Part shown: positions 8,758 through 19,550 of the stretch, in pieces
How positions within the stretch are numbered: the stretch's first letter is position 1
Layout: the number at the start of each line of letters is the position of its first letter
DNA from: Microbacterium trichothecenolyticum
GTDB lineage: Bacteria > Actinomycetota > Actinomycetes > Actinomycetales > Microbacteriaceae
Direction: 5' to 3'
DNA: 64,000 bases
NCBI RefSeq assembly: GCF_030818955.1
Contig: NZ_JAUTBF010000001.1
Span: 186,001-250,000 of the forward strand
Notes under the pieces: model-generated
Database searches by the model: none
What the model was told of the DNA's origin: nothing
The model's input: the letters and a program-made list of their open reading frames with translations, nothing else
Program-made: the position numbers and the translations under genes

Positions 8758-10575
8758 ATGAACCGCCTCGCGAACGCCTCGAGCCCCTACCTGCGGGCCC
8801 ACGCCGACAACCCCGTCGCGTGGTTCCCGTGGGGGGCCGAGGCGTTCGCGCGCGCGGCCGAGAGAGACGTGCCCGTCATGATCTCGATCGGCTACAGCAC
8901 CTGCCACTGGTGCCACGTGATGGCGCGCGAGTCGTTCCAGGACGAAGACACCGCCGCCGTCCTGAACGAGGGCTTCGTCTCGATCAAGGTCGACCGCGAA
9001 GAGCACCCCGACGTGGATGCCGCCTACCTCGACGCCGCCTCCGCGTTCACGCCCCACCTCGGCTGGCCGCTCACCGTCTTCGCCACCCCCGAGGGCCGCG
9101 TCTTCTACGCGGGCACGTACTTCCCGCCCACCCCGCGCCCGCCGCAGCCGTCGTTCCGTCAGGTTCTCGCCGCCGTCCGCGAGGCGTGGACCGAGCGGCG
9201 CGACGAGGTGGATGCCACCGGCGCCTCGCTCCGCGACGCCCTCGCCGCCGCGGCGACGGCCCCCGCCGACGCGCCGCCGTCGATCGACCAGCTCGCCGCC
9301 GCCGCCCGCACCGTCGCCGCGCGCGAGGATCGCGAGTACTTCGGCTTCGCAGCTGGCCCCGCGTTCGAGACGCCGAAGTTCCCCAACACCCCGGTGCTGC
9401 GATTCCTGCAGCACCCCGCGCTCGCCGCGGAGGCGCCGGACGCTGCCGCCGTGGCATCCCGAGCCCTCTCCGCGATGGCCGGCTCCGACCTGCACGACGA
9501 GGTCGAGGGCGGCTTCTTCCGCTACGCCACGCGCCGTGACTGGAGCGTGCCGCACTACGAGCGCATGCTCACCGACAACGCCGGTCTCGTCGAGGTCGCC
9601 CTCGCCGCCGGCGACGAGGCCACCGCGGCCGATGCGGCGCGTTTCCTCGTCGACGTGCTCCAGCTGCCCAGTGGCGGCATTGCCGCAGCCCAGGATTCCG
9701 AGTCGATCATCGACGGGCGCCGGTCCGAGGGCGGGTACTACCGGGTGGCCGACCGGTCGGGTCTACAACCCCCGGCGCTGGATGCCAAGGTCGTCACCGG
9801 CTGGAACGGTCACGCGATCGCAGCCCTCGCCGCCGCCGGCACCCGCACCGACCCGCGCTTCGTCGAGGCCGCGCGCTGGGCCGCCGACGCCGTGCTCGAG
9901 AGCAATGTCGCCGACGACGGCACGCTCCGTCGCGCCTCACTCGACGAGATCCGCTCCGCCGCTCCCGCGACCCTGGAGGATTACGGCGGGCTCGCGCGCG
10001 GCCTGCTCGCCCTCGCACGTGCGACCGGCGAGGTGGCCTACGCCGAGCGGGCGCGGGCGCTGGTCGACCTGTGCCTGGGCGCCGACGGCATCCATCCTCC
10101 CGGCGGCGGTGACGCCGTACTCGCCGCGCAGGGCATGCAGCCGCACGGCGTGCCCGGCGACGGCGCCTCGCCCTCCGGGCCGTCGGTCTTCGCCGCGGCG
10201 GCACTCGATCTGTGGCGCCTGGGCGCGGGGCAGCGGTACCGCGCCGCCGCCGAGACGCTCGTGCGAGCCGCCGCCGACACCGCCCTGGCGTCGCCCCTCG
10301 CGCACGGTGCGATCCTCGAGGTCGCGGTGGGGCTGGTATCCGCCCCCCGCCAGGTGGTCGTGGTGGGGGAGCCGGATGCCGAGATCGCCGACGCCGCGCG
10401 ACGCGTCGCCGCCGACGTGGTGGCGGTGGTGTCGCCCTCTCAGGCGAAGGACTTCGCGTCGGCGGGCTTCGAGCTGTTCGCGGGCAAGGTCGCGCGGGGC
10501 GGCGAGGCCACCGCCTATGACTGCCGCGCGTTCACGTGCGCACTGCCGACGACCGATCCGGCGCAGCTGGCCTGA
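8758..10575 (+). CDS. DUF255 thioredoxin-fold protein (YyaL / SPATA20 family)
   Basis: This 605-residue protein has an N-terminal thioredoxin-like domain with the family motif STCHWCHVM (C49-x-x-C52), then an alpha/alpha-barrel region resembling N-acylglucosamine epimerases and glycosidases up to the C-terminus. Members are widespread but have no firmly assigned reaction. It is shorter than many family members (about 670-750 residues), and the region after YYRV at about residue 330 appears condensed. It lies 16 bases behind the aldo/keto reductase gene and may share its transcript. Confidence 0.85.
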   Translation: MNRLANASSPYLRAHADNPVAWFPWGAEAFARAAERDVPVMISIGYSTCHWCHVMARESFQDEDTAAVLNEGFVSIKVDREEHPDVDAAYLDAASAFTPHLGWPLTVFATPEGRVFYAGTYFPPTPRPPQPSFRQVLAAVREAWTERRDEVDATGASLRDALAAAATAPADAPPSIDQLAAAARTVAAREDREYFGFAAGPAFETPKFPNTPVLRFLQHPALAAEAPDAAAVASRALSAMAGSDLHDEVEGGFFRYATRRDWSVPHYERMLTDNAGLVEVALAAGDEATAADAARFLVDVLQLPSGGIAAAQDSESIIDGRRSEGGYYRVADRSGLQPPALDAKVVTGWNGHAIAALAAAGTRTDPRFVEAARWAADAVLESNVADDGTLRRASLDEIRSAAPATLEDYGGLARGLLALARATGEVAYAERARALVDLCLGADGIHPPGGGDAVLAAQGMQPHGVPGDGASPSGPSVFAAAALDLWRLGAGQRYRAAAETLVRAAADTALASPLAHGAILEVAVGLVSAPRQVVVVGEPDAEIADAARRVAADVVAVVSPSQAKDFASAGFELFAGKVARGGEATAYDCRAFTCALPTTDPAQLA

Positions 10576-11006
10576 CACGGGTCGGCTCGGATCCCCGCAG
10601 CGGATTCGCCTGCCGAATCGCCTCTCGGCTGTCGCGCCGACCATCGTCCCTCTCCCGCCGTTTCGTCTCGGGGATATGGATGCCGCAGGGGCGCCGCTCC
10701 GAATATGACGCGCCCTTACGGTGTCGGTGCCCCGAGCCGTCGATCGATCGCTCCGACCGGGCGAGCCGTCGTCTCCCCGCGGATGAGCGCCGGGTGAAGT
10801 CCGGCACGTCTCGGCCCCTGCCCGATGTGTGCTGTGGTGGGTGAAGGGGGCTCTGGCAGGCCATTTTGCTGCGTTATTCGGTTGCGGGATGCGTTATGCG
10901 TCTTTTTAGCGTGATTCTTCTGAAGTAACGCTGTGAGTACTCTCGGCGAAACCTGGATCTGCAGGTGTCGGTCGGCGGCCGGGTCGGCGCCGTTGAGGGG
11001 GTACGT
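10576..11006. other. Non-coding region upstream of the main rhs gene
   Basis: About 430 bases without a convincing gene. The first 250 bases have ordinary high GC. From about 10862 to 10930 the sequence becomes AT-richer and includes TGCGTTAT twice in close succession and a T run; this is the most likely promoter area for the rhs gene, but no -35/-10 pair can be assigned with confidence. A GAGGGGG ribosome-binding site at about 10995-11001 precedes the chosen GTG at 11007. Confidence 0.4.
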
Positions 11007-14000
11007 GTGCGTCATCCTGCGCGAATTTTCTGGGTCTCACTCGTTGCGATCGTCGCGATGGTGGTGGGGGCGGCGGTTCCCGTCCAAGCGGCCGTCGTGT
11101 CGCGGGCGGACACGGGCGATGTCGCTGCCGAGCAGCCTGCGCTGCCCGGGGGTGAGGCGCCGGCCGCAGAAGCCTCGGTGCCCGAAGGCGTCTTCGATTC
11201 TCCTTCCGACGTGGCCGCCGCGCCGGAGCCGGTGTCGACGGTGGCCCCGGAGGCACCCGTGACGACCGCGTTCGATTCGAGCCAGATCGATCGAGCCCAC
11301 CTCGAGGTGGTTGCGCGCACCGAGGACTCGACCACCTACCGGACGCCGGACGGTGGCACGGCGAAGTACCTCACGCCCGGTCCGCAGAACGTGCAAACGG
11401 ATGACGGGTGGAAAGAGATCAACACCGACGTGTCGTCTGCCGACGAGGGGTGGGAGGTCGACGATCACCCGCTGAGCCCGCAGTTCGCGAAGTCGGCGGC
11501 CGACGCGGATGCGTTGTCGGTCAGCCGTGACGGTCACGACGTGTCGATGTCGTTGATCGGCGCGGTGGATGGGGATGTGGCGGCGCCGTTCTGGTTCTGG
11601 GACGACCACTCCGAGCTCACCTATCGCGACGTCAAGCCGGGCATCGACTTGCAGTACGAGGTGCAGTCGGGAGGGATCAAAGAGAACCTCATTTTGAAGA
11701 CCGCGCCGTCGTCGAACGGGTGGGTCTGGCGACTGGATCCGGGCTCTCTGACCCCGTCGCTGGCCAAGGACGGTTCTGTGGTGATGTCGGATGCGTCCGG
11801 GGGTGCGGTGTTGGCGATTCCGGCGCCGGTGGCGTGGGATTCGTCGGGGCAGGCGGGAGAGCGTGAGTCGGTCACGATCGCTCCCACACCGCGGCTCACG
11901 AAGGCTCTCGATGGCACGTGGCGGTACTGGTTGCAGGTGCCCTCTGCCTGGCTCAAGGACTCGAAGCGGGTATACCCGGTCACGATCGACCCCGGTTTCA
12001 GCATCACGGGGAGCACCGCGTACAAGTCCGATGGGGTGGTCTTCAACAACACGCTCTACGTCGGCAACACGCGCGAGAACTACACCAACCGGTACTGGCG
12101 GTCGGTGGTGACCGTCGACTATGGCGATATCCCGGGTAAGTTCATCGCCGGCGCGCAACTGAGCCTCGGGTACGCGAATTACGGCACGACGTCGCAGCAA
12201 GACGGTTGGGTGCAGCACGCCTCGTGCTTCGGCTACAACTGCATGACCACCCACATCGCCTCCTATCGTCTCGGCACGGGGTGGACAGACACCGAGGGCT
12301 GGGGCATGGCTCAGCGCCTCGTGGATCGATTCCGGATCAACGACAGACCCGCGTGGCTCATCGGGGGCTACGAGGGAGGCTCCTACTCGTTCAAGAGCCT
12401 GAACGTGGGGATGTGGATCGACTACTGGGACTATCCGTCGGTGTGGACGGGGTCTCCCGGAAATGGTGCGACCGGGGTCGGGCTGACTCCCACGCTCACG
12501 CTGGGGGCCTCCAATCCGGGCAACAGAACCCAGCACTACGCGTTCGAGGTGGCCACCGATCCGGGGATGAGCAACCTGGTGTACTCCACCCCGTGGTTGT
12601 CGGGTCAGAGCACGCAGGTTCCGGAGGGAGTGTTGCGCCCGGGAACGGACTACTACTGGCGCTCCCGCGTCGTCGATGACGCGCACGGGCATCTGGGGCA
12701 GTCGACGGACCGGTATTCGGGTGTGGTGAAGTTCACCACCAACCAGGTTCCCGTGCCCCCCGTGGGCACGGCGACGCCTGGTGCGTTGCCGACCGAGGCT
12801 GTTCCGGCGGTCACGACGTTGACGCCGACGCTTCAGGTGGATCATGTCGCCGACACGGATTCGGCGGGCGGGTCGATGTCGTACGAGTTCAAGCTCGCGA
12901 CCGGGTCGGATGCGAAGTCGGGTGCCGTGGTGACTTCGGGGTGGATCACCCCCGGCTCGGATGGCAAGGCGAGGTGGACGGTGCCTGCGGGCGCGTTGCA
13001 GGACGGCGGTGTCTATTCCTGGACGGTTGCGTCGCGGGACGGGCAGGACACCAACCGTTTCAACACGTGGGTGAAACGCTTCCGCACCGATCTGCGTCTC
13101 GGTGCGTCCGGACCATCTCCGTTCGACACGGCCGGGCCGGTCACCACGAACCTCGCGAACGGGAACGCGACGGTGTCGTTCGCCTCGCCCACCGTGACCA
13201 CCCTCGGTGGGCCGATGGGGATGTCGTTCACCTACAACTCTCAGGAGGTCCCGGGCGCGAATCGGGGTGTGACGGGTGAGTATTTCGATGCGCGGGTGAA
13301 CGGTGGTGCGCCGAGCAGCTTCGACCTGACCGACAAGGTTCCCGTGCTGGTGCGTACCGATCCGGGGGTGTCCTTCGACTGGGGAACCGGGTCACCAGCT
13401 GACGCCGTGCCCGCGGACTACTTCATGGCCCGGTGGTCGGGCTACGTCACTCTTCCGGCGGCGTATGTCGGGAAGCAGGTACAGTTCGGGGTGCGTCAAG
13501 ACGACGGTGCGCGCTTGTGGGTCAACGGCGAGAAGCTCGTCGACAACTGGAACTTCTCCTCACCGACCACGACGTGGGGAGCAGCCCGCACGTTCGGCGG
13601 GAGCGCTATGCCGTTTCGTTTCGAGTTCTTCGAGAACACCGTCACCGCCGTGGCGGAGATGTGGGTCAAGGTCGACGGAAACGAGTTCGTCGTGCCGCCG
13701 GACTGGTTCACCAAGAAGGTGCGGACGCTCCCGCAAGGGTGGGGTGGGTCGGTGCCGATCGCGGGCGCGAGCGCGAACTGGGTGTCCGCGCAGATCACGG
13801 ATTCCTCGATCATCCTCACCGATGTCACCGGCCGTGTGCATACCTATCTGAAGGTCTCCGGCGGCGGGTACCAGGCACCGTCGGGAGAGTACGGCGTGGC
13901 CAGCCTCGACGGCAACGGGTGGGTGGTGTTCACCGACGAAGACGGCACCGTGTACCAGTTCACCAAAGAGGGACGCGTCGCGTCGGCGACCCCGCCGGAA

Positions 14001-17000
14001 GACGTGCGTAAGGCGGCGGCCCCGCAGACCATCCTGAACGCCAACGGCGTGGCCACGCAGATCGTCGACCCGGTGTCCAAGAGCGGCAGTACTTACCTGC
14101 GACAGATCGCCTTCACCTACCAAGATGGCGGGCAGACCGCGTGCCCGACGCAGACCGGCTCCGGTTACGCGAAAGCTCCCGTAGACATGCTGTGTCAGAT
14201 CGCGTACCCGGACGGGACGAACACGCAGTTGTTCTACAACACCGCGGGACAGCTCGCGCTGATCCTCGACCCGGGTAACGAGCGCACCATGTTCGGCTAC
14301 GACTCCGACGGGTTCCTCAACCAGATCCGCGACGTCACCGCCAACGACAGCATCCCCGTCACCGCTGCCGCGGCCACCAACGACCCTGCGTCCACCCTCA
14401 TCACGTACACGGGCGGCAAGGTCGCCACGGTCACGCTGCCCGCACCGGATGGTGTCACGCAGGCTGATCGTCCGTCCCGTACCTATGGGTACGAGTCGGG
14501 ACGCACCTCGCTCACCATCGCGGGCCTGTCCAACGCCACGCAGTGGGCTGAATACGACAGCGCCTGGCGGCAGACCGCCAGGGTCAGCGCCATGGGTGTC
14601 CGCACGACTCAGACCTGGGATCCAGCGAAAGACCTCGTGCTCTCCACCACCGACTCCACAGGCCTCGTGTCGACCCGCGTGTACGATGCGGTCGATCGTC
14701 CGGTCGAATCCTTCAGCGCCGCCCCGGCCGCCTGCTTCGGCTCCGACCGGCGCCCCGTCTCCGGGGCGGAGAGCGTCAGCGGGTGCGGCGTCACACCGGC
14801 GAAATCGAGCACGGTGTATGACGAGGGTCTTCACGGTCTCCAGGTCGCGTATTACAGCAACACGCGCAAGCTCTCGGGCAAGCCCGAGGTGTATGCGCTG
14901 GGTGTGGGCGGTCCTGACGGAGCGTTCCAGAGGGACTGGGGACAGGATTCGCCGGTTCCCGGTGTCGTCTCGAATGATAACTTCTCGCTCCGCGCGACGG
15001 GATTGGTGACGTTCGCCCAGGCGGGCTCGTATCAGCTGCGCAGTTACAGCGACGACGGCGTGCGGGTGTGGCTCGACGACGTTCTGCTGGTTGATCGGTG
15101 GGTGGATCAGTCGCCGACCGATGTCGACAGCCCGCCGTTTCAGGTGGCCGAGGGCGAGGTGCGCCGGGTGCGGCTGGAGTACTTCGACAGCGGCGCCGGC
15201 GCGCGCGTCGACCTGCAGTGGAAGCTGCCGGGGGCGGCAGGCTTCCAGATCATTCCGGGCAGCCGGCTGCGCCCCGACTACGGGCTGGTCACCCGCTCCG
15301 TGGTCGATGACGCGACGTCCGTCCCCGGTGCCGCCGCGCCGTCGGTGGTGAGCGAGAAGACCTATCAGGATCCGATCGTCGGGCAGGTGTCGGCGGCGAC
15401 CGTCGACCCGGGCGGCCTGGGGCTGAAGAGCACGGCGAGTTGGGAGACGGTGAATGGGTCGGGCTGGCTGCGGCAGAAGTCGAAGGCTCTGCCCCGCCGC
15501 CGCGGCATCCGGTTCGATCACGGATGCCAACAGCACGACGCGCGCCTATTACGGCGACACCGAGCCGCTGACGGAAGACACCTGCGGCGTGCCGTCGGGA
15601 ACACGTCAGTTTGGGATGCTGAAGTCATCGACCGGTCCGACGCCGGCCAGCGGGCCGGCGATCGTGACCTCGTACGTCTACGACGTCATGGGGCGCACGG
15701 CGGGCACGCGCGTCACCGGCGATGAGGCGTGGTCGTGCACGACGGTCGACGCCCGCGGCCGCACGGTCAAGGAGGTATCGGTCGGTGCAGCCGGCGTTGC
15801 AACCGATACCGTCACGACGACGTACACGCCCACGTCGACCGGGCTCACCGTCACGGTGGTCGGCTCGCCGGTGACCGGATCGAGCACGTCGGCGACCACG
15901 ACGAAAACCGACCTGCTCGGGCGCGTCGTGTCGTACACCGACGTGTGGGGTGTGGTCACGACCCCCGTCTACGAACCGCTCACCGGACGCGTGCTCCGGG
16001 TGACGACCGCGGGACCGGGTGTTCCGTCGTCGACGACGGCGTTCGCGTACGACCGTGACGGCAAGACGACCACGGTGACGTTCAACGGTCAGGTGTACGC
16101 GGCCTCGTCGTTCGACGCCAAACAGCGGATCGCGCAGGTGGCGTATCTGGGCGGGTCATCGCTGGGTGTGGCCTGGGATGACAAACGCGGCACGATCGGG
16201 TCGCAGACGTGGTCGTTCCCGTCGTCGGCGTCGATCACCGATGAGGTGACGCGGTCGGTGGCGGGGCGGATCGTGCGGGAGAGCATCTCGCAGGGTGACC
16301 GGGTCTTCGAATCGACGTACGGGTATGACGCGGCGGGACGGCTCGTGTCAGCGAAGATTCCGGGGCACGAGTTGTCGTACGAGTTCGCGTCGTCGGGTGG
16401 GTGCGGGCCGAACACCGCCGCCGGTGCTTCAGGTAATCGGACGCGGTCTGTCGATCGGTACACCGCGCCGGGTTCTTCGGCGGCGAGCGTGACCACGGCC
16501 GAGTACTGCTACGACTGGGCGGACCGGTTGTTGTCGAATCCGGTGTGGGGCTCGGTGCCGGGGGCGTCGCAGATCGCGGACGGTTTCAACGCCGACGAGA
16601 TCACCTATGACGTGCGGGGCAACACGACGCGGTTGTCGAACCTGCTGTTCTCCTATGACGCGGAGAACCGTCACATCGGGACGCGGACGTATGCCGGGTC
16701 GGTGGTGTCGGTGGTGCGGGATGGTTCGGGTCGTGTGGTGTCGCGGACGGTGGATCCGGCCGGTGATGCTCCGTCGGTGACGTCGCGGTATGTGTATGCC
16801 GGGGCCGGGGATTCCCCGTGGGCGGTGGTGTCGGGGGATGCCGGGGCGACGGTGTTCTTGTCTCTGCCGGGTGGGGTGACGGTCGATGTCCCGTCTTCTG
16901 GTGTGGCGTCGTGGTCGTATCCGTCGTTGCAGGGTCACACGCTGACCACGGGCGACGGGGCTACCTCGTCGGGCGTGCAGCTGTATGACCCGTTCGGTCA

Positions 17001-17724
17001 GCCCCTCGAGGCGGGCACTCTCGCGCTCGGTACGGGCGCGGCGAACGAGTCGGGTTCGGTGAACGGCACGACGGGGTGGCATCAGGGCGCGCAGAAGCTC
17101 ACCGAGGCGTTGGAGACGGCGCTGGTGGTCGAGATGGGTGCCCGGTTGTATGTGCCGGCGTTGGGACGGTTCTTGCAGGTGGACCCGGTCGAGGGCGGCG
17201 TCGACAACGACTACGTCTGGCCGACCGACCCGATCGGGAAGAACGACCTGACCGGACGGGCATGGTGGGACGATATGGTCGCTGCCGCTGGTCAGGCCGT
17301 CAATGCGGTTGGAAAGTGGGCCTGGGATAACAGGCTCATGCTGGCGCATGCTGCCCTGAACGTTGTCGCTGGCGCGCTGACCGTCGCCGCGACCGCTGCT
17401 GTGTGCGTCGGGACCGTTGGCGTGGGCTGCGTGATAGCGGCCGGAGCGGCGTTTGGGCTATTGACGAATGTTGTTCCTCACTTTGTATTGGACCGAGCGG
17501 TGGGGCACAAGACAACCGCACGAGAGGCCATAAGTTACGTAGTTGCCGCGCCGATACGAGGGGCTGCCGGGATTCCGATGCGCCAGGCGCAACAGGCCGT
17601 TGTGGGTGCGGTTGTTGGGGCAGCCAGGTGGGCTGCAGGAGGAGCTGCACGTGCCGCCAGTTCCGTTATTCGCAGTGCATATCGGTCCATAAGGACCTTC
17701 AGCGGAGGGTTGCGTTTATATTGA
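11007..17724 (+). CDS. Full-length exported Rhs/YD-repeat polymorphic toxin, broken by one frameshift at 15492-15495
   Basis: The GTG at 11007 follows GAGGGGG and begins a signal peptide ([18 protein letters not shown], cleavage near PVQA). The order after that is: a beta-rich N-terminal shell domain; two Fn3-like segments (about 12440-13080); a PA14-like domain (about 13270-13700); YD repeats; a second PA14-like domain (about 14830-15270); more YD repeats; the Rhs core ending [10 protein letters not shown]...[10 protein letters not shown]; and a toxin tail of about 150 residues from 17263. The tail is hydrophobic in its first half, then basic. A C run at 15492-15495 has one C more than the homologous site at 19807 and shifts the frame; removing it restores a 2238-residue protein. 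Likely a cell-surface or released contact-dependent toxin; delivery is inferred. Confidence 0.85.
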
Positions 17725-17963
17725 GCCAAGACTACAAAGCGTTTTTCGCGAGCTTCTCGAGAAGGCGTTCATTTTTCTGGTACTTCTGCTTAGGCCCGTC
17801 CGTCATAGTTCTCACATTCTATCCTCTTGCGGGAGACTACTATTGGATATGGCTCTTGTCGCTACCGCTCATCATGATCCTTGGGATCGGCGAACTTGTT
17901 CGGTATTTCAGAATGAGAAAGAATACGGCTTCGAGTGCCGATTCTGAGGTGTCCGATATTTAA
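17721..17963 (+). CDS. Candidate immunity protein for the main Rhs toxin, small two-helix membrane protein
   Basis: This 80-residue protein starts at TTG 17721, overlapping the toxin stop (TTGA) with a GGAGGG site upstream. It has two hydrophobic segments, around [19 protein letters not shown] and [16 protein letters not shown], then a short charged tail. A small membrane protein immediately 3' and overlapping an Rhs toxin is the usual place for immunity genes, and the cognate toxin tail is itself strongly hydrophobic, which fits a membrane target. GC is clearly below the neighbouring Rhs core. No family is recognised. Confidence 0.6.
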   Translation: MSQDYKAFFASFSRRRSFFWYFCLGPSVIVLTFYPLAGDYYWIWLLSLPLIMILGIGELVRYFRMRKNTASSADSEVSDI

Positions 17964-17983
17964 TTTCCCGCGCTTGTCCTTGA

Positions 17984-18909
17984 TTGGGTAGACCAATTTC
18001 ATTGTTGGACCTGCTGTTCTCGTATGACGCGGAGAACGGTCACATCGGGACGCGGACGTATGCCGGGTCGGTGGTGTGGGATGGGTCGGGTCGTGTGGTG
18101 GCGCGGACGGTGGATCCGGCCGGTGAGGCGCCGGCGGTGACGACGCGGTACGTGTGTGCCGGGGCCGGGGATTCCCCGTGGGCGGTGGTGTCGGGGGAGG
18201 CCGGGGCGACGGTGTTCTTGTCGCTGCCGGGTGGGGTGACGGTCGATGTTCCCGCGTCGGGTGTGGCGTCGTGGTCGTATCCGTCGTTGCAGGGTCACAC
18301 GCTCACGACCGGCGATGGGGCCACCTCGTCGGGGGTGCAGCTGTACGACCCGTTCGGTCAGCCGCTCGAGGCGGGCACTCTCGCGCTGGGGACGGGGGCG
18401 GCGAACGAGTCGGGTTCGATGAACGGGACGACGGGGTGGCATCAGGGCGCGCAGAAAGCTGACGGGGGCGTTGGAGACGGCGCTGGTGGTCGAGATGGGT
18501 GCGCGGTTGTATGTGCCGGCGTTGGGTCGGTTCTTGCAGGTGGACCCGGTCGAGGACGGCGTCGACGACGACTATGTCAGGCCGACCCGACCCGATCGGG
18601 AAGAACGACCTCAGCGGGCAGTTCGCTATTGCGGCGGCGGCACCCCTCCTCGCATTCGGACCTTGGGGGTGGGCTGCGCTGGTCGCGGTCGTGGTGGTTG
18701 TGGCCCTCGTTGCCATCGCATCTACGCTCGGTTTCCAACGTGGGCTCAGCACGATGTTCTCGCGGAAGCAGAATGGTTCAACGCCCAAGGAGCATACGAA
18801 GGGTGCCAGGCCGTCGACTCTGAACAAGCATCAGAAGGGGCAGACGCGCAAAGATCAGAAGTTTATCGATAAGAAGAGACAGAAGCCGAAATGGAGAAAC
18901 TATAAATGA
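17984..18909 (+). pseudogene. Orphan Rhs tip B with basic toxin tail, two single-base insertions
   Basis: A possible TTG start at 17984 leads straight into core sequence at 18003 ([12 protein letters not shown]). The frame breaks at an A run (AAA, 18455-18457, GCAGAAAGCT where other copies have GCAGAAGCT) and again at a C run (CCC, 18586-18588). Correcting both restores the core, [10 protein letters not shown] and a tail from about 18617: a hydrophobic helix of about 30 residues, then a very basic end (KHQKGQTRKDQKF..., finishing KWRNYK). The basic tail resembles nucleic-acid-acting Rhs toxins, but no family is claimed. Three codons are also missing in the SVVSVVRDG block. The stop overlaps the next gene's ATG. 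Confidence 0.75.
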
Positions 18910-19541
18910 CCGAAGAAGCCGAGCCCGCTTCGAAATCTGATGCTGGCGATGATCGATCATTTCAAGAAAAAGTCAGCCTGACGGCCGAGGATCTCATAAG
19001 GGATGCTCAACGCTGGTACGAGAAAGAAGACTATTCGGCCGCGCGCGAACTAATGGAACGCGCTAAAGATATTGGCGGAGGTGGTGATGAGTTTCATCAC
19101 AACTTGGGTTTGATATATATGGCGCAAGGTGATTACCTGGAGGCCATTCGATCATTCGAAGAGTCTGTCGAGTCAATTCCAGATGGCCTCGTTAATCGCG
19201 GCTACTGCTGGGAGCTTGTTGGTGACTCTGAGAGGGCCAGGGCTGATTACTTAGCCGCCTTGCAAGTTGACTCACAAGACGTCGCCGCCCTCGTCAATCT
19301 CGGGACTCTCGACTTGGCGGAAGACCGTGTGGACGAAGCAAAAGCCGTGCTTTCCAGGGCCGTTGGCATTGATCCCCGGTGTAATTGGCAGCTGGCTGAC
19401 GTTTTTCTCGAGTTGGGAGATCTTAAATCGGCAGAGCGCGCCCTAGAGCTGGCGGAGAGGGCGGGGGAAGAGCGCGCTACGGCTCAATTGTCTGAGGTTC
19501 GCGAAATGATCCGGATTGATTCTGTTCGGCGACTGCAGTAG
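18906..19541 (+). CDS. Tetratricopeptide-repeat protein, candidate immunity for tip B
   Basis: This 211-residue soluble protein has an acidic N-terminus and four to five TPR-like helical pairs (AQRWYEKEDYSAARELMERA, NLGLIYMAQGDYLEAIRSFE, ...DYLAALQVDSQDVAALVNLG). There is no signal peptide or membrane helix, so it should act in the cytosol. The ATG at 18906 overlaps the TGA of the toxin (ATGA), the same coupling seen at the other toxin/immunity borders. Codon use and GC (about 54 percent by eye) are unlike the Rhs core. TPR proteins are an unusual but plausible immunity scaffold; a general chaperone or adaptor role is the alternative. Confidence 0.65.
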   Translation: MTEEAEPASKSDAGDDRSFQEKVSLTAEDLIRDAQRWYEKEDYSAARELMERAKDIGGGGDEFHHNLGLIYMAQGDYLEAIRSFEESVESIPDGLVNRGYCWELVGDSERARADYLAALQVDSQDVAALVNLGTLDLAEDRVDEAKAVLSRAVGIDPRCNWQLADVFLELGDLKSAERALELAERAGEERATAQLSEVREMIRIDSVRRLQ

Positions 19542-19550
19542 TACGGCGCG

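Noticed and set aside
10536..10864. Overlapping frames of about 100 codons on both strands upstream of the rhs gene
   Set aside because: No ribosome-binding site and no conserved pattern; they end at the AT-rich promoter-like tract.
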